From an uncultured Planktomarina sp. (GTDB lineage Bacteria; Pseudomonadota; Alphaproteobacteria; Rhodobacterales; Rhodobacteraceae), in assembly GCA_943788425.1 (NCBI GenBank), contig CALSQF010000004.1:186001-250000 (forward strand): a stretch of DNA of 64,000 nt, written 5' to 3'. Of the stretch, positions 54,300 through 62,728 are shown piece by piece. The notes under the pieces were generated by a model. It had not been told where the DNA came from. It did no database searches and saw only the letters and a list, made by a program, of their open reading frames with translations. The translations under genes and the position numbers were made by a program. Numbering within the stretch: the stretch's first letter is position 1; every line of letters starts with the position of its first letter.

Positions 54300-55802
54300 T
54301 CACTCGATAATCGGTGCACCACCGGCTTGGGTGAATTTTGCGATTGTACCCTCCATGCGGTCCACCCGTTCTTCTGCGCCAGGTGGGGCGGTGAAGTCGT
54401 GCAATATTGCCTGCCATTTCGCCGTGGCCCGAGCTTCGGCGGTCAATGCGCCATTTTTCTGCCAAGTGCCAAAATTTGTCAGATCCGCATTTACAGGTTC
54501 CAGAAAAGCTGTGCTATAATTCTTTAAGGTCTGATCTGTTTCGAAAAAATGTCCGCCTGGAGCCACTTGTCCTATGGCATCCAGCCCAATGGCTGCTGCA
54601 TCCGCAGCCACTGGTTTGCACAGATGCGCAATCGCTTGCAGCGCTTCAATGTCTTGGATGAATTTCTCAAAGCCAAATGTCAGCCCACCTTCAAGCCAGC
54701 CAGCCGCATGGATGATCATGGTTGCATTGGCTTGAAGACAGCCCCAGAGCGACATAACGGTTTCATGGGTGGCCTGCATGTCATTGGTATTGGCTGCCGC
54801 GCCGGCGGCTGAACGCCAGGGCAGGCCGATATGACGGGCCATTTGCCCCGAGCCGATCGACATTTGAATATGTTCCGGTGTGCCAAAACTTGGTGCTCCA
54901 GATTTCATATCTACGTTTGAGCCAAAGCCACCGTACATCACTGGAGCGCCAGGTTTGGCCAATTGATTGAGCGTAATGGCGGCCAAAGCCTCGGCATGTT
55001 GCAAGGTCAAAGCCCCGGCGATCGTGATAGGCGCCATAGCACCCGCCAAACAAAACGGCGTGACAATGCACATTTGACCGGCGCGGGCGAAGTCTATCAA
55101 AGCCTGCGCCATAGGCCGGTCCAGCATGCGCGGGGAGTTTGTATTGATGACCGTGGAGCAATAGGGCGCATCGCTAAATTCAGCAGCGCTGAGACCCAGG
55201 GCGGTTTGGATGATCTCAAAGCATTCCTTTACCTGCTGCCGGCCCCGACCATAGACGGTCACGGCCTTATCTCCCAATCCCATTTGCGTTTGCATCATTG
55301 CGTAGTGGCGCAAATGCACTGGAATGTCTTGCGGTTCGGGCGCAGGGGTGAGCTTGTGGATGACGTCGAAGCTCTGCATTAAGCGTACGGCATCTTGATA
55401 GCTCGCCAGATCACCAGGCCTGCGGCCTCGGATGGCGTCGCTGACATTGGGGCAACCGCCGCCGGGGGTAAAGATCAACTGTCCCGGCGCGACAGGCAGA
55501 TTGCGTGCGCGATTGGGTGCGTGCAGGGTGAAGGACTGTGGCGCAGAAGCCAGGGCGGCCTCCACCATATCCGAGCCGATCCGCAGCATGTCCCCAGAGA
55601 CGGCAGCGCCATATTTGGCGAAAAGCTCAATCGCTTCGGGCAAAAGGACTTTGATTCCAAGATTTTGCAAGACCTCCAAGGCCGCTTGATGGATGGCCTC
55701 CACGCGATCTTGCGAGAAAATATTTTGCGGCTCAAAAGGATGCCGCAGGACCGACCAACTGTGCGTCGAATCGGCCGCTTGTCTGGTTTTGCGGCGTCTC
55801 AT
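54300..55802 (-). CDS. Trimethylamine methyltransferase-family protein (non-pyrrolysine MttB homologue)
   Basis: 500 residues from the ATG at 55800-55802 (the frame opens upstream but into the mmcB start). MttB superfamily traits: A-A-L-E-V-L-Q-N-L-G-I-K-V near residue 40, F-T-P-G-G-G near residue 105, then Y-G-G-F-G-S-N-V-D near residue 280 and G-G-H-F-F-E-T-D near residue 435. There is no in-frame amber codon, so it lacks the pyrrolysine of archaeal MttB and belongs to the group that includes glycine-betaine methyltransferase MtgB. These enzymes transfer a methyl group from a quaternary amine to a corrinoid protein; no corrinoid partner gene is visible nearby. Confidence 0.82.
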   Translation of the reverse strand: MRRRKTRQAADSTHSWSVLRHPFEPQNIFSQDRVEAIHQAALEVLQNLGIKVLLPEAIELFAKYGAAVSGDMLRIGSDMVEAALASAPQSFTLHAPNRARNLPVAPGQLIFTPGGGCPNVSDAIRGRRPGDLASYQDAVRLMQSFDVIHKLTPAPEPQDIPVHLRHYAMMQTQMGLGDKAVTVYGRGRQQVKECFEIIQTALGLSAAEFSDAPYCSTVINTNSPRMLDRPMAQALIDFARAGQMCIVTPFCLAGAMAPITIAGALTLQHAEALAAITLNQLAKPGAPVMYGGFGSNVDMKSGAPSFGTPEHIQMSIGSGQMARHIGLPWRSAAGAAANTNDMQATHETVMSLWGCLQANATMIIHAAGWLEGGLTFGFEKFIQDIEALQAIAHLCKPVAADAAAIGLDAIGQVAPGGHFFETDQTLKNYSTAFLEPVNADLTNFGTWQKNGALTAEARATAKWQAILHDFTAPPGAEERVDRMEGTIAKFTQAGGAPIIE

Positions 55803-55885
55803 GCCCGTCACGATAACCGCGTTTGGGCCGCGCGCAATAGGCAGCTTGCCCTTGCGCCGCTTTCCTATTCGTCCATAAATGGCGC

Positions 55886-56350
55886 ATGGATGAAAGCAAT
55901 CTTTCAAATCTGATGCCGGGCCAGCTTCTGGCGCGGGGCGTTTGTCGCCATTTGCTGAGCTATGATTTTGTTTCAGTCGAAGAATTGGTGCCAACACCAG
56001 GTCGCCGCGTGGATGTAATGGCGTTGGGACCGAAGGGGGAGATATGGATTGTCGAATGCAAATCTTCCCGCGCAGATTTTCAATCCGACCATAAATGGCA
56101 AGAGTATTTACAGTGGTGTGACAGGTATTTTTGGGCGGTCGACCAAGAGTTTCCCAGTGAAATATTGCCTGGTGACACGGGGCTCATTATGGCCGATGCC
56201 TATGATGCGGCGATCCTGCGCATGGGGCCGGAGCATAGGTTGGCACCCGCCCGGCGCAAAGTCATGATCCAAAAATTCGCCCGCCATGCCGCAAGACGGG
56301 CACAGGTCAGTCGCGACCCCGGCGTGGCGCGCTTTAACGGTTCCTCGTGA
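55886..56350 (+). CDS. mmcB: MmcB-family DNA repair protein
   Basis: 154 residues. A PD-(D/E)XK-like nuclease core is visible: R-R-V-D-V-M-A-L near residue 40, I-V-E-C-K-S-S near residue 55, and D-F-Q-S-D-H-K-W-Q-E-Y near residue 65, followed by W-C-D-R-Y-F-W-A-V. This pattern is that of MmcB, described in Caulobacter as a LexA-controlled repair protein. No LexA box was recognised with confidence in the 83-nt divergent gap to the mttB-like gene. Confidence 0.85.
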   Translation: MDESNLSNLMPGQLLARGVCRHLLSYDFVSVEELVPTPGRRVDVMALGPKGEIWIVECKSSRADFQSDHKWQEYLQWCDRYFWAVDQEFPSEILPGDTGLIMADAYDAAILRMGPEHRLAPARRKVMIQKFARHAARRAQVSRDPGVARFNGSS

Positions 56351-56362
56351 CGGATATTGCGG

Positions 56363-56552
56363 CTATTTTGCCACCGCTGCGGCTGCCCGGGCCGCGGCCA
56401 TTATTTCTTCTGCAATATCATGGGCTTCGTCAATTTCAAAGTCCATCGGGATTTCAGCATCGCCGGCAGTGACGAAAGATCCGTACCATGCCTTGATCCG
56501 TGGGGCCAATTTGCAAATTGGCTTCGATGTCTTTTTCTATGTTGATGCCCAT
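56363..56552 (-). pseudogene. DUF6324-like small protein, interrupted by a 1-nt frameshift
   Basis: From the ATG at 56550-56552 the frame reads M-G-I-N-I-E-K-D-I-E-A-N-L-Q-I-G-P-T-D and M-V-R-I-F, then shifts and soon meets TGA. Removing one base at about 56474 (the C after I-F) restores V-T-A-G-D-A-E-I-P-M-D-F-E, then E-A-H-D-I-A-E-E-I and an Ala-rich end at TAG 56363, a complete 62-residue protein of the DUF6324 type common in Rhodobacteraceae. It runs antiparallel to mmcB, ending 13 nt after the mmcB stop. The surplus base could be a mutation or a sequencing error. Confidence 0.65.
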
Positions 56553-56751
56553 GGGTGTGCCTTTCGCTCTATGTCCTTGGGGTAAGGGGCTTTTGAGATA
56601 TGATCAAGGGTCTTTCCGGCGGCTTTCACGCAGGTTTAAGCCTCCGCTTGGGTCCGCAGGTGCATTTTCTTGCATTTTGCTTGGCCGATGGCGTTTATTG
56701 CACACTCGAGCCCTTGCATTCACGCAGCAGCCCCGCTAAATCGCTCTCAGT

Positions 56752-56828
56752 GCCGCCTTAGCTCAGTTGGTTAGAGCGCCTGATTGTGGATCAGGAGGTC
56801 CCTGGTTCGAGACCAGGAGGTGGTACCA
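56752..56828 (+). tRNA. tRNA-His (GTG anticodon)
   Basis: A complete cloverleaf of 77 nt including CCA. Acceptor GCCGCCT pairs with AGGTGGT (two G-U pairs); anticodon stem CCTGA/TCAGG with loop TTGTGGA, anticodon GTG; T arm CCTGG-TTCGAGA-CCAGG. The base before G1 is T, so there is no encoded G-1, and the discriminator is A73 instead of C73. Loss of G-1 with A73 is known from a clade of Alphaproteobacteria with an adapted HisRS. The 3' side is the start of an accessory region. Confidence 0.95.
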
Positions 56829-57031
56829 TTTATTATAATTTTATAACTGAAAATCAAATGCATAGGAAGTTCATTGCAATTTTATAGACCTTTTTATGTA
56901 CCTTTGGTTTAGCTTGTTGCGCTAATTAAGCGTAGTATGTACCCACTAACGTGCCATCAGCGCAATAAATTTTATATAGCCGCTTGTTGCGCGTAATCTT
57001 CCTCTCTAGCTTATGTAACCTGGTTTTGTGA

Positions 57032-57448
57032 TTATGCATTTGAATTCTCCAGCACCTGAAGCCTTTGTTCTATCTCAGTCAACTCAAGAGTGCGTCTATA
57101 GCTATCAATCAATCCCATAACCCTTGTCCCTTCGATGGGTGTAATGGTTCCGTCGCTTACTGCGCTTAAAACGCTTCCTGCGGCTTCTGAGGCGTCCATA
57201 GCGTCGAGCATCTGGGGCAGGGGGAAGACAACAGGCTTATCTTTCATTGGGGGTGCTATGCGGTCCATACAAAGCCTCAGAGCAATGCTATCGCCGTCCA
57301 ACGCTTTCGCTATAGCAGTCTGGGTTAAAGCCTCTGCTTGGCCCTGAAGTAGGCTTTCAATTGCAATAGTTGCTTTATTGCGAGAACCTTTCGGGCGCCC
57401 TAAGTTTCCATCGGAGAACTTACCATCCGTATTTCTGCCGTTTTTCAT
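57032..57448 (-). CDS. DUF5681-like protein, phage or mobile-element associated
   Basis: 138 residues from the ATG at 57446-57448 (the frame opens to 57535). The N-terminus D-G-K-F-S-D-G-N-L-G-R-P-K-G-S-R-N-K-A-T matches the DUF5681 pattern (G-N-P-G-R-P-K-G-S-R-N), followed by helix A-L-T-Q-T-A-I-A-K-A-L-D-G-D and L-R-L-C-M-D-R-I-A-P-P. The C-terminus is helical. Such proteins often occur near phage terminase genes and may bind DNA. Its place right after tRNA-His fits a mobile-element origin. Confidence 0.65.
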   Translation of the reverse strand: MKNGRNTDGKFSDGNLGRPKGSRNKATIAIESLLQGQAEALTQTAIAKALDGDSIALRLCMDRIAPPMKDKPVVFPLPQMLDAMDASEAAGSVLSAVSDGTITPIEGTRVMGLIDSYRRTLELTEIEQRLQVLENSNA

Positions 57449-57735
57449 ATCTACTGCTAACACAAATTTAGCTTGCTTTGAAGTTTTGTATGAATTTGAG
57501 TGCTGTAGCTGTGAGTGAGCCTGAAAATACTCCACCTTTACTCAGGTCTCAATTTCAAGCCAAACCGTGCCGCTGCTCTCGCTGAGTGGCGCCAATTATT
57601 GAGCGCATAGATTCAGGCTGCGCTAGCAATCCGATGCGAGTTCTCATTTGTCTGACTGCACCCTATGCAAGCCTCACACGCTTTTGGAGGTAGTAGGCCT
57701 GGTAGCTAGAGGTGGGGGTAACACCAAAGGCTAAA
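57449..57735. other. Gap without a recognisable gene
   Basis: The space between the DUF5681-like start and the stop of the next minus-strand gene holds no convincing open frame. I did not find a duplicate of the tRNA 3' end here that would mark an attachment site. Confidence 0.35.
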
Positions 57736-58692
57736 TCATAATTTTTGCCTGTTTTGCTGCTCAAATAAAGCAATACCTGCAAATACAAAGATCATCGCAG
57801 CAAGGTGGTAGGTACTGAAACTTTCGCCCAATAGCATCACAGCAATAATGGCGGAAAAAACAGGCACCAAATTGGCATATAAACCGGCGGCCCCAGAACC
57901 TATAAGATCAACGCCACGCATGAAAAATACCTGCGCAATAAACGAAGGGATCAGAGCAATGTAAAGAATAATAAACCACCCCTTTGTTCCAGGCATGGCC
58001 GTTCCAAATACTGCATTTTCAATTACCATAAACGGTATAGTCATCACGAAAGCTGCGACTGCAAAATAGCCCAACATAACAAGGCCCGAAACCTTAGGCC
58101 GATCTTTCAATCCAATTGTATAACCTGCATAAAAGAAACATGCGATAAGCATCAACAAGTCACCAGTGCTAAAGGCTAAGAGCATCAGGTTTTCAATTGA
58201 GCCTTTAGAAACCATCACAACTACACCGATGAACGTCATTAAAAGTCCGAAAGTTTGTAATGTGTTAATGCGAGAACCAAAGATAAAAAATGAACCAAGT
58301 AGGATCATACCAGGCATCGTGCTTTGTATAATACCCAAGTTTACCGCGGTTGTGCTGTGTGCTGCGATGTAGAAAAGCGCATTAAACATACTCAATCCAA
58401 AACCACCCATCAGAAAAACCCATTTAAGCCTTTTACGAATGTTGGGCCATTCCTTGATCATCTCTTTACCATGAAGGGAAAAGACAAATATTACGACCAA
58501 ACCCCAGCGCAAGAAAATTAACATCATTGGCGAAACTTCGCCAACCGCAAGGCGACTAGCGACGGTATTAGTACCCCAACCAAAAGTGGCGAGACAAAGG
58601 ACTATCGGAGCATTGGCATAAATGCGCGAGAAAAGTTGTAACGCCATATGTGGATCTGTAAAACATTCGAAAATTTGAGCAAGATATTTCAT
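57736..58692 (-). CDS. EamA/RhaT-type DMT transporter
   Basis: About 318 residues from the ATG at 58690-58692; other in-frame ATGs at 58764 and 58647 are possible and the start is uncertain. Ten hydrophobic segments in two halves, with the first half carrying F-G-W-G-T-N-T-V-A-S-R-L near residue 35 and the second Y-A-N-L-V-P-V-F-S-A-I, the usual EamA motif, near residue 275. The substrate is unknown. AT-rich codon use unlike the core genes nearby fits recent acquisition. Confidence 0.75.
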   Translation of the reverse strand: MKYLAQIFECFTDPHMALQLFSRIYANAPIVLCLATFGWGTNTVASRLAVGEVSPMMLIFLRWGLVVIFVFSLHGKEMIKEWPNIRKRLKWVFLMGGFGLSMFNALFYIAAHSTTAVNLGIIQSTMPGMILLGSFFIFGSRINTLQTFGLLMTFIGVVVMVSKGSIENLMLLAFSTGDLLMLIACFFYAGYTIGLKDRPKVSGLVMLGYFAVAAFVMTIPFMVIENAVFGTAMPGTKGWFIILYIALIPSFIAQVFFMRGVDLIGSGAAGLYANLVPVFSAIIAVMLLGESFSTYHLAAMIFVFAGIALFEQQNRQKL

Positions 58693-58787
58693 ACGATATA
58701 ATAAATTAATCTTTGCCGTTTTGTTTGGAACTTGAAAGATTTTATCAATTGAAAATTTCAACACATACTTTGAACCAACCCAGACAT

Positions 58788-58869
58788 CCCGGACATCTGG
58801 ACACCCCTATAGGGGTGTGTCCGTGTCTGTCCGGTCCAGGAATGTCGACGGACATAGTGGACATTTCCG
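58788..58869 (+). repeat. 82-bp direct repeat, copy 1
   Basis: Near-identical to 63491-63572 in the same orientation (about 75 of 82 bases). It includes the perfect palindrome ACACCCCTATAGGGGTGT at 58800-58817 and six GGACA/TGTCC elements in the order two forward, two reverse, two forward. It begins 4 nt from the stop codon of the minus-strand 2OG oxygenase gene (58873). Confidence 0.9.
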
Positions 58870-58872
58870 TCA

Positions 58873-59832
58873 TTACTTCCGGCTTGATTGATCAGCTTGG
58901 TGCGCGTCATAACTTGCGCCCAACTCGGCTCTTAAAAAGTCCCCGAAATTCAAAGGATCGAATTTTGGCGCACCGGTCCCTGGCAATGGCGCGACAATGG
59001 TCGAAATATTGGGATCAAAGAAGAATGGCACCGAATAACGCTCCCGTCCGGAGGTGTTGATAACTCTGTGAGGGGTCGACAATAGCTTCCCATTCGACAT
59101 GCGGTGCAACATATCACCAACATTTAAGATAAAGGCGTCCTCACGCGGTGGCACATCCACCCATTTACCCGCCGGAGTTTGCACCTGTAAGCCGCCAACG
59201 TCATCTTGCGCTAGAAGTGTCAAACACCCAAAGTCTTTGTGAGGGGCTGATCCGTACAAATCCTCAGCTGCCTGAGGAGGTTGCGGTGGATAGTGTAGCA
59301 GACGCAGCCAAATCGTTGGCGTGTCAAATGCTTCGAGGATCCCTTGTTCCCTAACGTCAATTGCGTCCAGCGCCAATCTCATCAGCTTATGTGCCAGCTC
59401 TGTCATCGCTTCTGCATAGGCTTCACACACATCTTGAAACCCTTTCAGAGCAGGCCATTGGTTTGGACCCGACAAGTAGACGTCTGAACGAGCAAATTCA
59501 TCTTCTCGCATCATCATAAAAGACGTAGACTGGTTAGGTTTCGTCACGTCTGCGAGATCAGAGTTCACATCAGTAGATGTATTGATAGCGATGTAGCCCC
59601 GATGGTTCTTATCTAGTGCGATCGCCTGCTTCTGCGCTTCCGAAAGGGTATGAAACTGCTTCGAAGCCGCGAATATGCTCTTACGAAGCTTTGGGTCCAC
59701 GCCATGGTTGATGATGTAACCAAAGCCCGTATTTCCGTATGCATTTGCAAAGTCGATGGTCAGCTGGGTTTTGTCGCCACCATTCGTCAACGGCGCAAGG
59801 TCCAGCACCGGTATTTCTGTAAACTCAGCCAT
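58873..59832 (-). CDS. 2-oxoglutarate-Fe(II) dioxygenase, isopenicillin N synthase-like
   Basis: 319 residues. The N-terminal DIOX_N domain has I-P-V-L-D-L near residue 7 and G-F-G-Y-I-I-N-H-G-V near residue 36. The catalytic core has the H-x-D pair in A-P-H-K-D-F-G near residue 199, the distal His in S-T-P-H-R-V near residue 255, and R-Y-S-V-P-F-F, whose Arg binds 2-oxoglutarate. These are all the residues needed for activity. Substrate unknown; relatives act on amino acids, hormones or peptides. The repeat copy 1 lies just behind its stop. Confidence 0.85.
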   Translation of the reverse strand: MAEFTEIPVLDLAPLTNGGDKTQLTIDFANAYGNTGFGYIINHGVDPKLRKSIFAASKQFHTLSEAQKQAIALDKNHRGYIAINTSTDVNSDLADVTKPNQSTSFMMMREDEFARSDVYLSGPNQWPALKGFQDVCEAYAEAMTELAHKLMRLALDAIDVREQGILEAFDTPTIWLRLLHYPPQPPQAAEDLYGSAPHKDFGCLTLLAQDDVGGLQVQTPAGKWVDVPPREDAFILNVGDMLHRMSNGKLLSTPHRVINTSGRERYSVPFFFDPNISTIVAPLPGTGAPKFDPLNFGDFLRAELGASYDAHQADQSSRK

Positions 59833-60124
59833 AGCAATCTATCCTACCCACCTAAGCCCAATACTGTCGTCTTGAAACTACAAAGACAATCCTCTCAGCG
59901 CCCATATTAGCTTCGTACAAGCGTAATAGTCTTTGTTTTGCCACATGATGATGCTGACGTTAAACACGCTGTAAGAGCCTCTGTGTGGGCCTCCGATGGG
60001 ACCCTCCAGGAAGCTAGGACAGGTATCGGTATGGGTTGGTTTGGGCTACGGCCTACAAGACAAAAAATAAGTTTGCGGGCGGGTTAGTTCTTTGGCAGTT
60101 TGGAAAGTGAGGAGACCCATTGGA
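59833..60124. other. Gap upstream of the oxygenase
   Basis: About 290 nt with no convincing gene. It contains the promoter region of the leftward oxygenase; I could not identify -35/-10 boxes with confidence. Confidence 0.35.
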
Positions 60125-60286
60125 ATGGTGAAAAGTAGAATTGAAGAAACTGAAGAAGAGTTTGATGCTCGGATGGCAGCGATAAGTTCTGAAGCTAAGA
60201 ACGCTAATAAACCGCAAGCTAAGCCAATAGAAAGCTCAAAAGAAGTTTTTGGGGCGCTGTTTTCAGCATCGCCTAAAGAGGACTAA
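60125..60286 (+). CDS. Small acidic hypothetical protein
   Basis: 53 residues from the ATG at 60125 (an upstream start at 60092 is open). Highly charged: E-E-T-E-E-E-F-D-A-R near residue 8, then a Lys/Pro-rich stretch. A GAGGAG lies about 13 nt upstream, a little far for a ribosome-binding site. No family recognised. It precedes the broken secreted-protein gene by 7 nt, so the two may have been an operon. Confidence 0.4.
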   Translation: MVKSRIEETEEEFDARMAAISSEAKNANKPQAKPIESSKEVFGALFSASPKED

Positions 60287-60293
60287 CAGCTCC

Positions 60294-60737
60294 ATGAAAC
60301 ACCTCATCAAGCCAACACGGGCGATCCACTTTATGGTTCTGGCGTTCCTTATGATGATTGGGTCTCAGACTAGTGCTGCTACCAACGCTGAAACTATCCA
60401 GTACATATTCGATAAGCATGAGGCTGAATGTATTGCCTAACAATACGAAGTCCTGAATGCCAAAGAAGGTGAAACACCTGAGGTCACTGTCGATTTGAAA
60501 CTGGATGATGATAACATCTACGAGATAACCATAGGCAGTGATGGTAAGACTGCCACTGTTATTCATGCTGAGTTTAGCTGCACTGGCATTGGATATTACT
60601 GGTGTGGGAACAGTAGTTGCGCATCTTACGTGATTGTCGATGGTGTGAGCTTCACTGCACGTGGAAAGCCTGTGTCAGTTGAGGTGAGCATCCGATTAAC
60701 CCTCTATTTTGTTGCTAATTTTTACAAGTTTTCATGA
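60294..60737 (+). pseudogene. Secreted Cys-containing protein with an in-frame stop
   Basis: The ATG at 60294 opens a protein with a signal peptide (basic start, hydrophobic core M-V-L-A-F-L-M-M-I-G, then T-S-A-A near residue 28), followed by Y-I-F-D-K-H-E-A-E-C-I-A and a TAA at 60438-60440. The same frame continues after the stop to 60737 with D-L-K-L-D-D-D-N-I-Y-E-I-T-I-G and a Cys-rich part (F-S-C-T-G-I-G-Y-Y-W-C-G-N-S-S-C). The text is protein-like on both sides, so one nonsense change explains it. The end runs into the convergent MFS gene and may also be truncated. Family unknown. Confidence 0.55.
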
Positions 60738-61884
60738 AAAAATAGTAAGTTAACAATGCAAAAAAGAAAAGCGATGCAGCAAATGCGAGCGCAAACTTAG
60801 ACGTACCCACATAGTCATAAAGCCAGCCAGCTATTATTGGCGATACTGCAGCAAAGAAGAAATATATAGTTTGAAGAATACCCATTCCAAAGGCTCTACG
60901 ATTTGCGGACATTGCCTGACCAGCAAGTGCTATAATTATTCCACCACCAGACATGCCAAATGCTCCAAATAGGAAACTAAATGTTAACCAAAAGCTGCCC
61001 AAAGGTAGAAGTAACAGCGATACAATTCCAATAAAACTGCTCACAAATACGATGACTTCGTGCAATGAAAATTTGTCCGCCAAAAAGCCACCTAATGGGA
61101 TTGATAACATGATTAGAAAGCTGCAAAAACTGAGTGCCGCAGCAGCGGTCAGGGTCGACACGCCAATCTCTATAAGCGCCAAAAAAGCAAAACTGAGAAA
61201 TACTAAATAGCCAGCGTTATAAAAAGCCCAGGATAATGCAGCCAAAATAGTCTTACGCCACTCCTCTTTTGAAAGTTTACTTTCCTGCTTAATTGGCTTG
61301 GAGTGAGGTTGGATGAGTTCTGGCGGTTTGTAGAGAGCGTAAAAAATAACGGCACTTCCAAGACAAAAAATACTCGCAGTGGATACTGCACCTCTCCAGC
61401 CAACCTCTAAGGAAACTAATGGATGGATAGCCTGACTTAAAGCAATGCCACCAGGCCAGCTTATTATCAAAATGCCCATAGCTGTTGCTAATTCACGCCC
61501 CTCAAACCAGTCTATCGTAACTTTACTGAAATACATCGTGGTCAATACGAAACCGACGCCACAAACAATTCTGCCAAGCGCCATTATGCTGAAATTATTG
61601 GAAGCTACCACTATCAAACCACCTCCACACAGGCACATTAGACCAAATGAAATGATTGACTTGTCTCTGAAGTAGCTTCCCAAATAACCACCAGGAAATG
61701 CCAAAAATAACCCAGGAAGCATAAATAGCCCAATCAACGAACCAAGCTGAAAGTTTGAAAGTCCTACGCCGCTGACTAAATCATGACCGACTGATCCTAA
61801 GCTTTGAAATTGGAAGCCCATAGATAATCTTGTCAGGAAAAGTAAGACAAGCATCGACCAACGTTTATTAAGAACTTCACTCAT
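60715..61884 (-). CDS. Major facilitator superfamily (MFS) transporter
   Basis: 389 residues with about 12 hydrophobic segments. MFS traits include G-S-L-I-G-L-F-M-L-P-G-L-F-L-A near residue 47, L-G-R-I-V-C-G-V-G-F near residue 108 (the conserved loop Arg), and a central hydrophilic loop (residues about 195-215, Lys/Pro/Glu rich). It resembles CynX/NarK-type or general anion permeases in layout, but the substrate is unknown. AT-rich codon use. Its 3' end overlaps the degraded secreted-protein frame. Confidence 0.8.
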   Translation of the reverse strand: MSEVLNKRWSMLVLLFLTRLSMGFQFQSLGSVGHDLVSGVGLSNFQLGSLIGLFMLPGLFLAFPGGYLGSYFRDKSIISFGLMCLCGGGLIVVASNNFSIMALGRIVCGVGFVLTTMYFSKVTIDWFEGRELATAMGILIISWPGGIALSQAIHPLVSLEVGWRGAVSTASIFCLGSAVIFYALYKPPELIQPHSKPIKQESKLSKEEWRKTILAALSWAFYNAGYLVFLSFAFLALIEIGVSTLTAAAALSFCSFLIMLSIPLGGFLADKFSLHEVIVFVSSFIGIVSLLLLPLGSFWLTFSFLFGAFGMSGGGIIIALAGQAMSANRRAFGMGILQTIYFFFAAVSPIIAGWLYDYVGTSKFALAFAASLFFFALLTYYFFMKTCKN

Positions 61885-62011
61885 ATGAGACGGAACTTAA
61901 TAGTGCCAATTAAAGCTGTCATTAACTCTTGGAGGATAGTGCGCATACTCAACTCCAATTTTTTGTTGATATGATTATTGTGAGGCAACTTGTAGTGAAA
62001 ATCTATATCAA

Positions 62012-62173
62012 ATGAGGGAGTGTTTTGGTCCCATAAACACCACAGCCCATGAGGTACGTCAGAGAGCCAGATGCCATAACTGCGGTGTGAAGGGTAACAA
62101 CACGTATCAGATCGTTTATGCGGGTAACTCTTATATTGCGATGGATGGGGCTGGGGTTAAAGTAAAACCATGA
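62012..62173 (+). CDS. Small zinc-ribbon-like protein coupled to the phosphatase gene
   Basis: 53 residues from the ATG at 62012 to TGA 62171-62173. It has a C-H-N-C pair in R-A-R-C-H-N-C-G-V-K-G-N-N near residue 23 and another Cys at residue 4, then Q-I-V-Y-A-G-N-S-Y. The stop overlaps the ATG of the histidine phosphatase (ATGA), so they are probably translated together. A half zinc-ribbon could be completed by dimerisation. No family recognised. Confidence 0.5.
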   Translation: MRECFGPINTTAHEVRQRARCHNCGVKGNNTYQIVYAGNSYIAMDGAGVKVKP

Positions 62174-62724
62174 CTATGCGCTTAATTCCCGTTTTAGTAT
62201 ATCTCGTGATGCACTTCAGCCATGTCACTGCTGAAAGTCAAAACAACCTCACAAACGCAATAGCAGCAGTTGATGCCAATGTCGTTTTCATGAGACATGC
62301 ATTAGCGCCCGGCTATGGAGATCCAGATAATTTCTCTTTGAGTGATTGTAACACTCAGAGAAATTTGGACGCCAAGGGTAGAAAGCAAGCCAGTTATATT
62401 GGCGCAGCTATCCAGCATAGTGGGTTTCGTTTCACCCACATATTCTCCAGTGAATGGTGTCGTTGCAAAGAAACAACTGAACTTATGCAACTGGGCTACT
62501 GGACAACCTTTTCGGGTCTGAACTCTTTTTTCCAGAGTTATGCGGACAAGCAAGATACACTTGAAAAGCTACGCTTCAAGCTTCAGGCACTCACCGACGG
62601 TGTTACTTTGCTGGTGACCCATCAGGTGATTGTCAATGCGGTTACTGGAGCATCTGTAAGAAGTGGAGAGTTTGTTGCTTACAATACTCACACAAAGAGA
62701 CGAAAAGTATTTCGCTTGGACTGA
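62170..62724 (+). CDS. Exported histidine phosphatase-superfamily protein
   Basis: 184 residues. A signal peptide (residues 1-21, ending V-T-A-E) suggests export. The phosphoglycerate mutase-like core has the catalytic R-H in F-M-R-H-A-L near residue 41, the second Arg in S-S-E-W-C-R-C-K-E-T near residue 97 and the second His in V-T-H-Q-V near residue 155. All four catalytic positions appear present. Periplasmic members include phosphatases and phytase-like enzymes. Two Cys flank the C-R-C site. Confidence 0.75.
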   Translation: MTMRLIPVLVYLVMHFSHVTAESQNNLTNAIAAVDANVVFMRHALAPGYGDPDNFSLSDCNTQRNLDAKGRKQASYIGAAIQHSGFRFTHIFSSEWCRCKETTELMQLGYWTTFSGLNSFFQSYADKQDTLEKLRFKLQALTDGVTLLVTHQVIVNAVTGASVRSGEFVAYNTHTKRRKVFRLD

Positions 62725-62728
62725 CTGA

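Noticed and set aside
60438-60440. Stop-codon reassignment to explain interrupted genes
   Set aside because: TAA, TAG and TGA are each found as interruptions, and all three also end intact genes.
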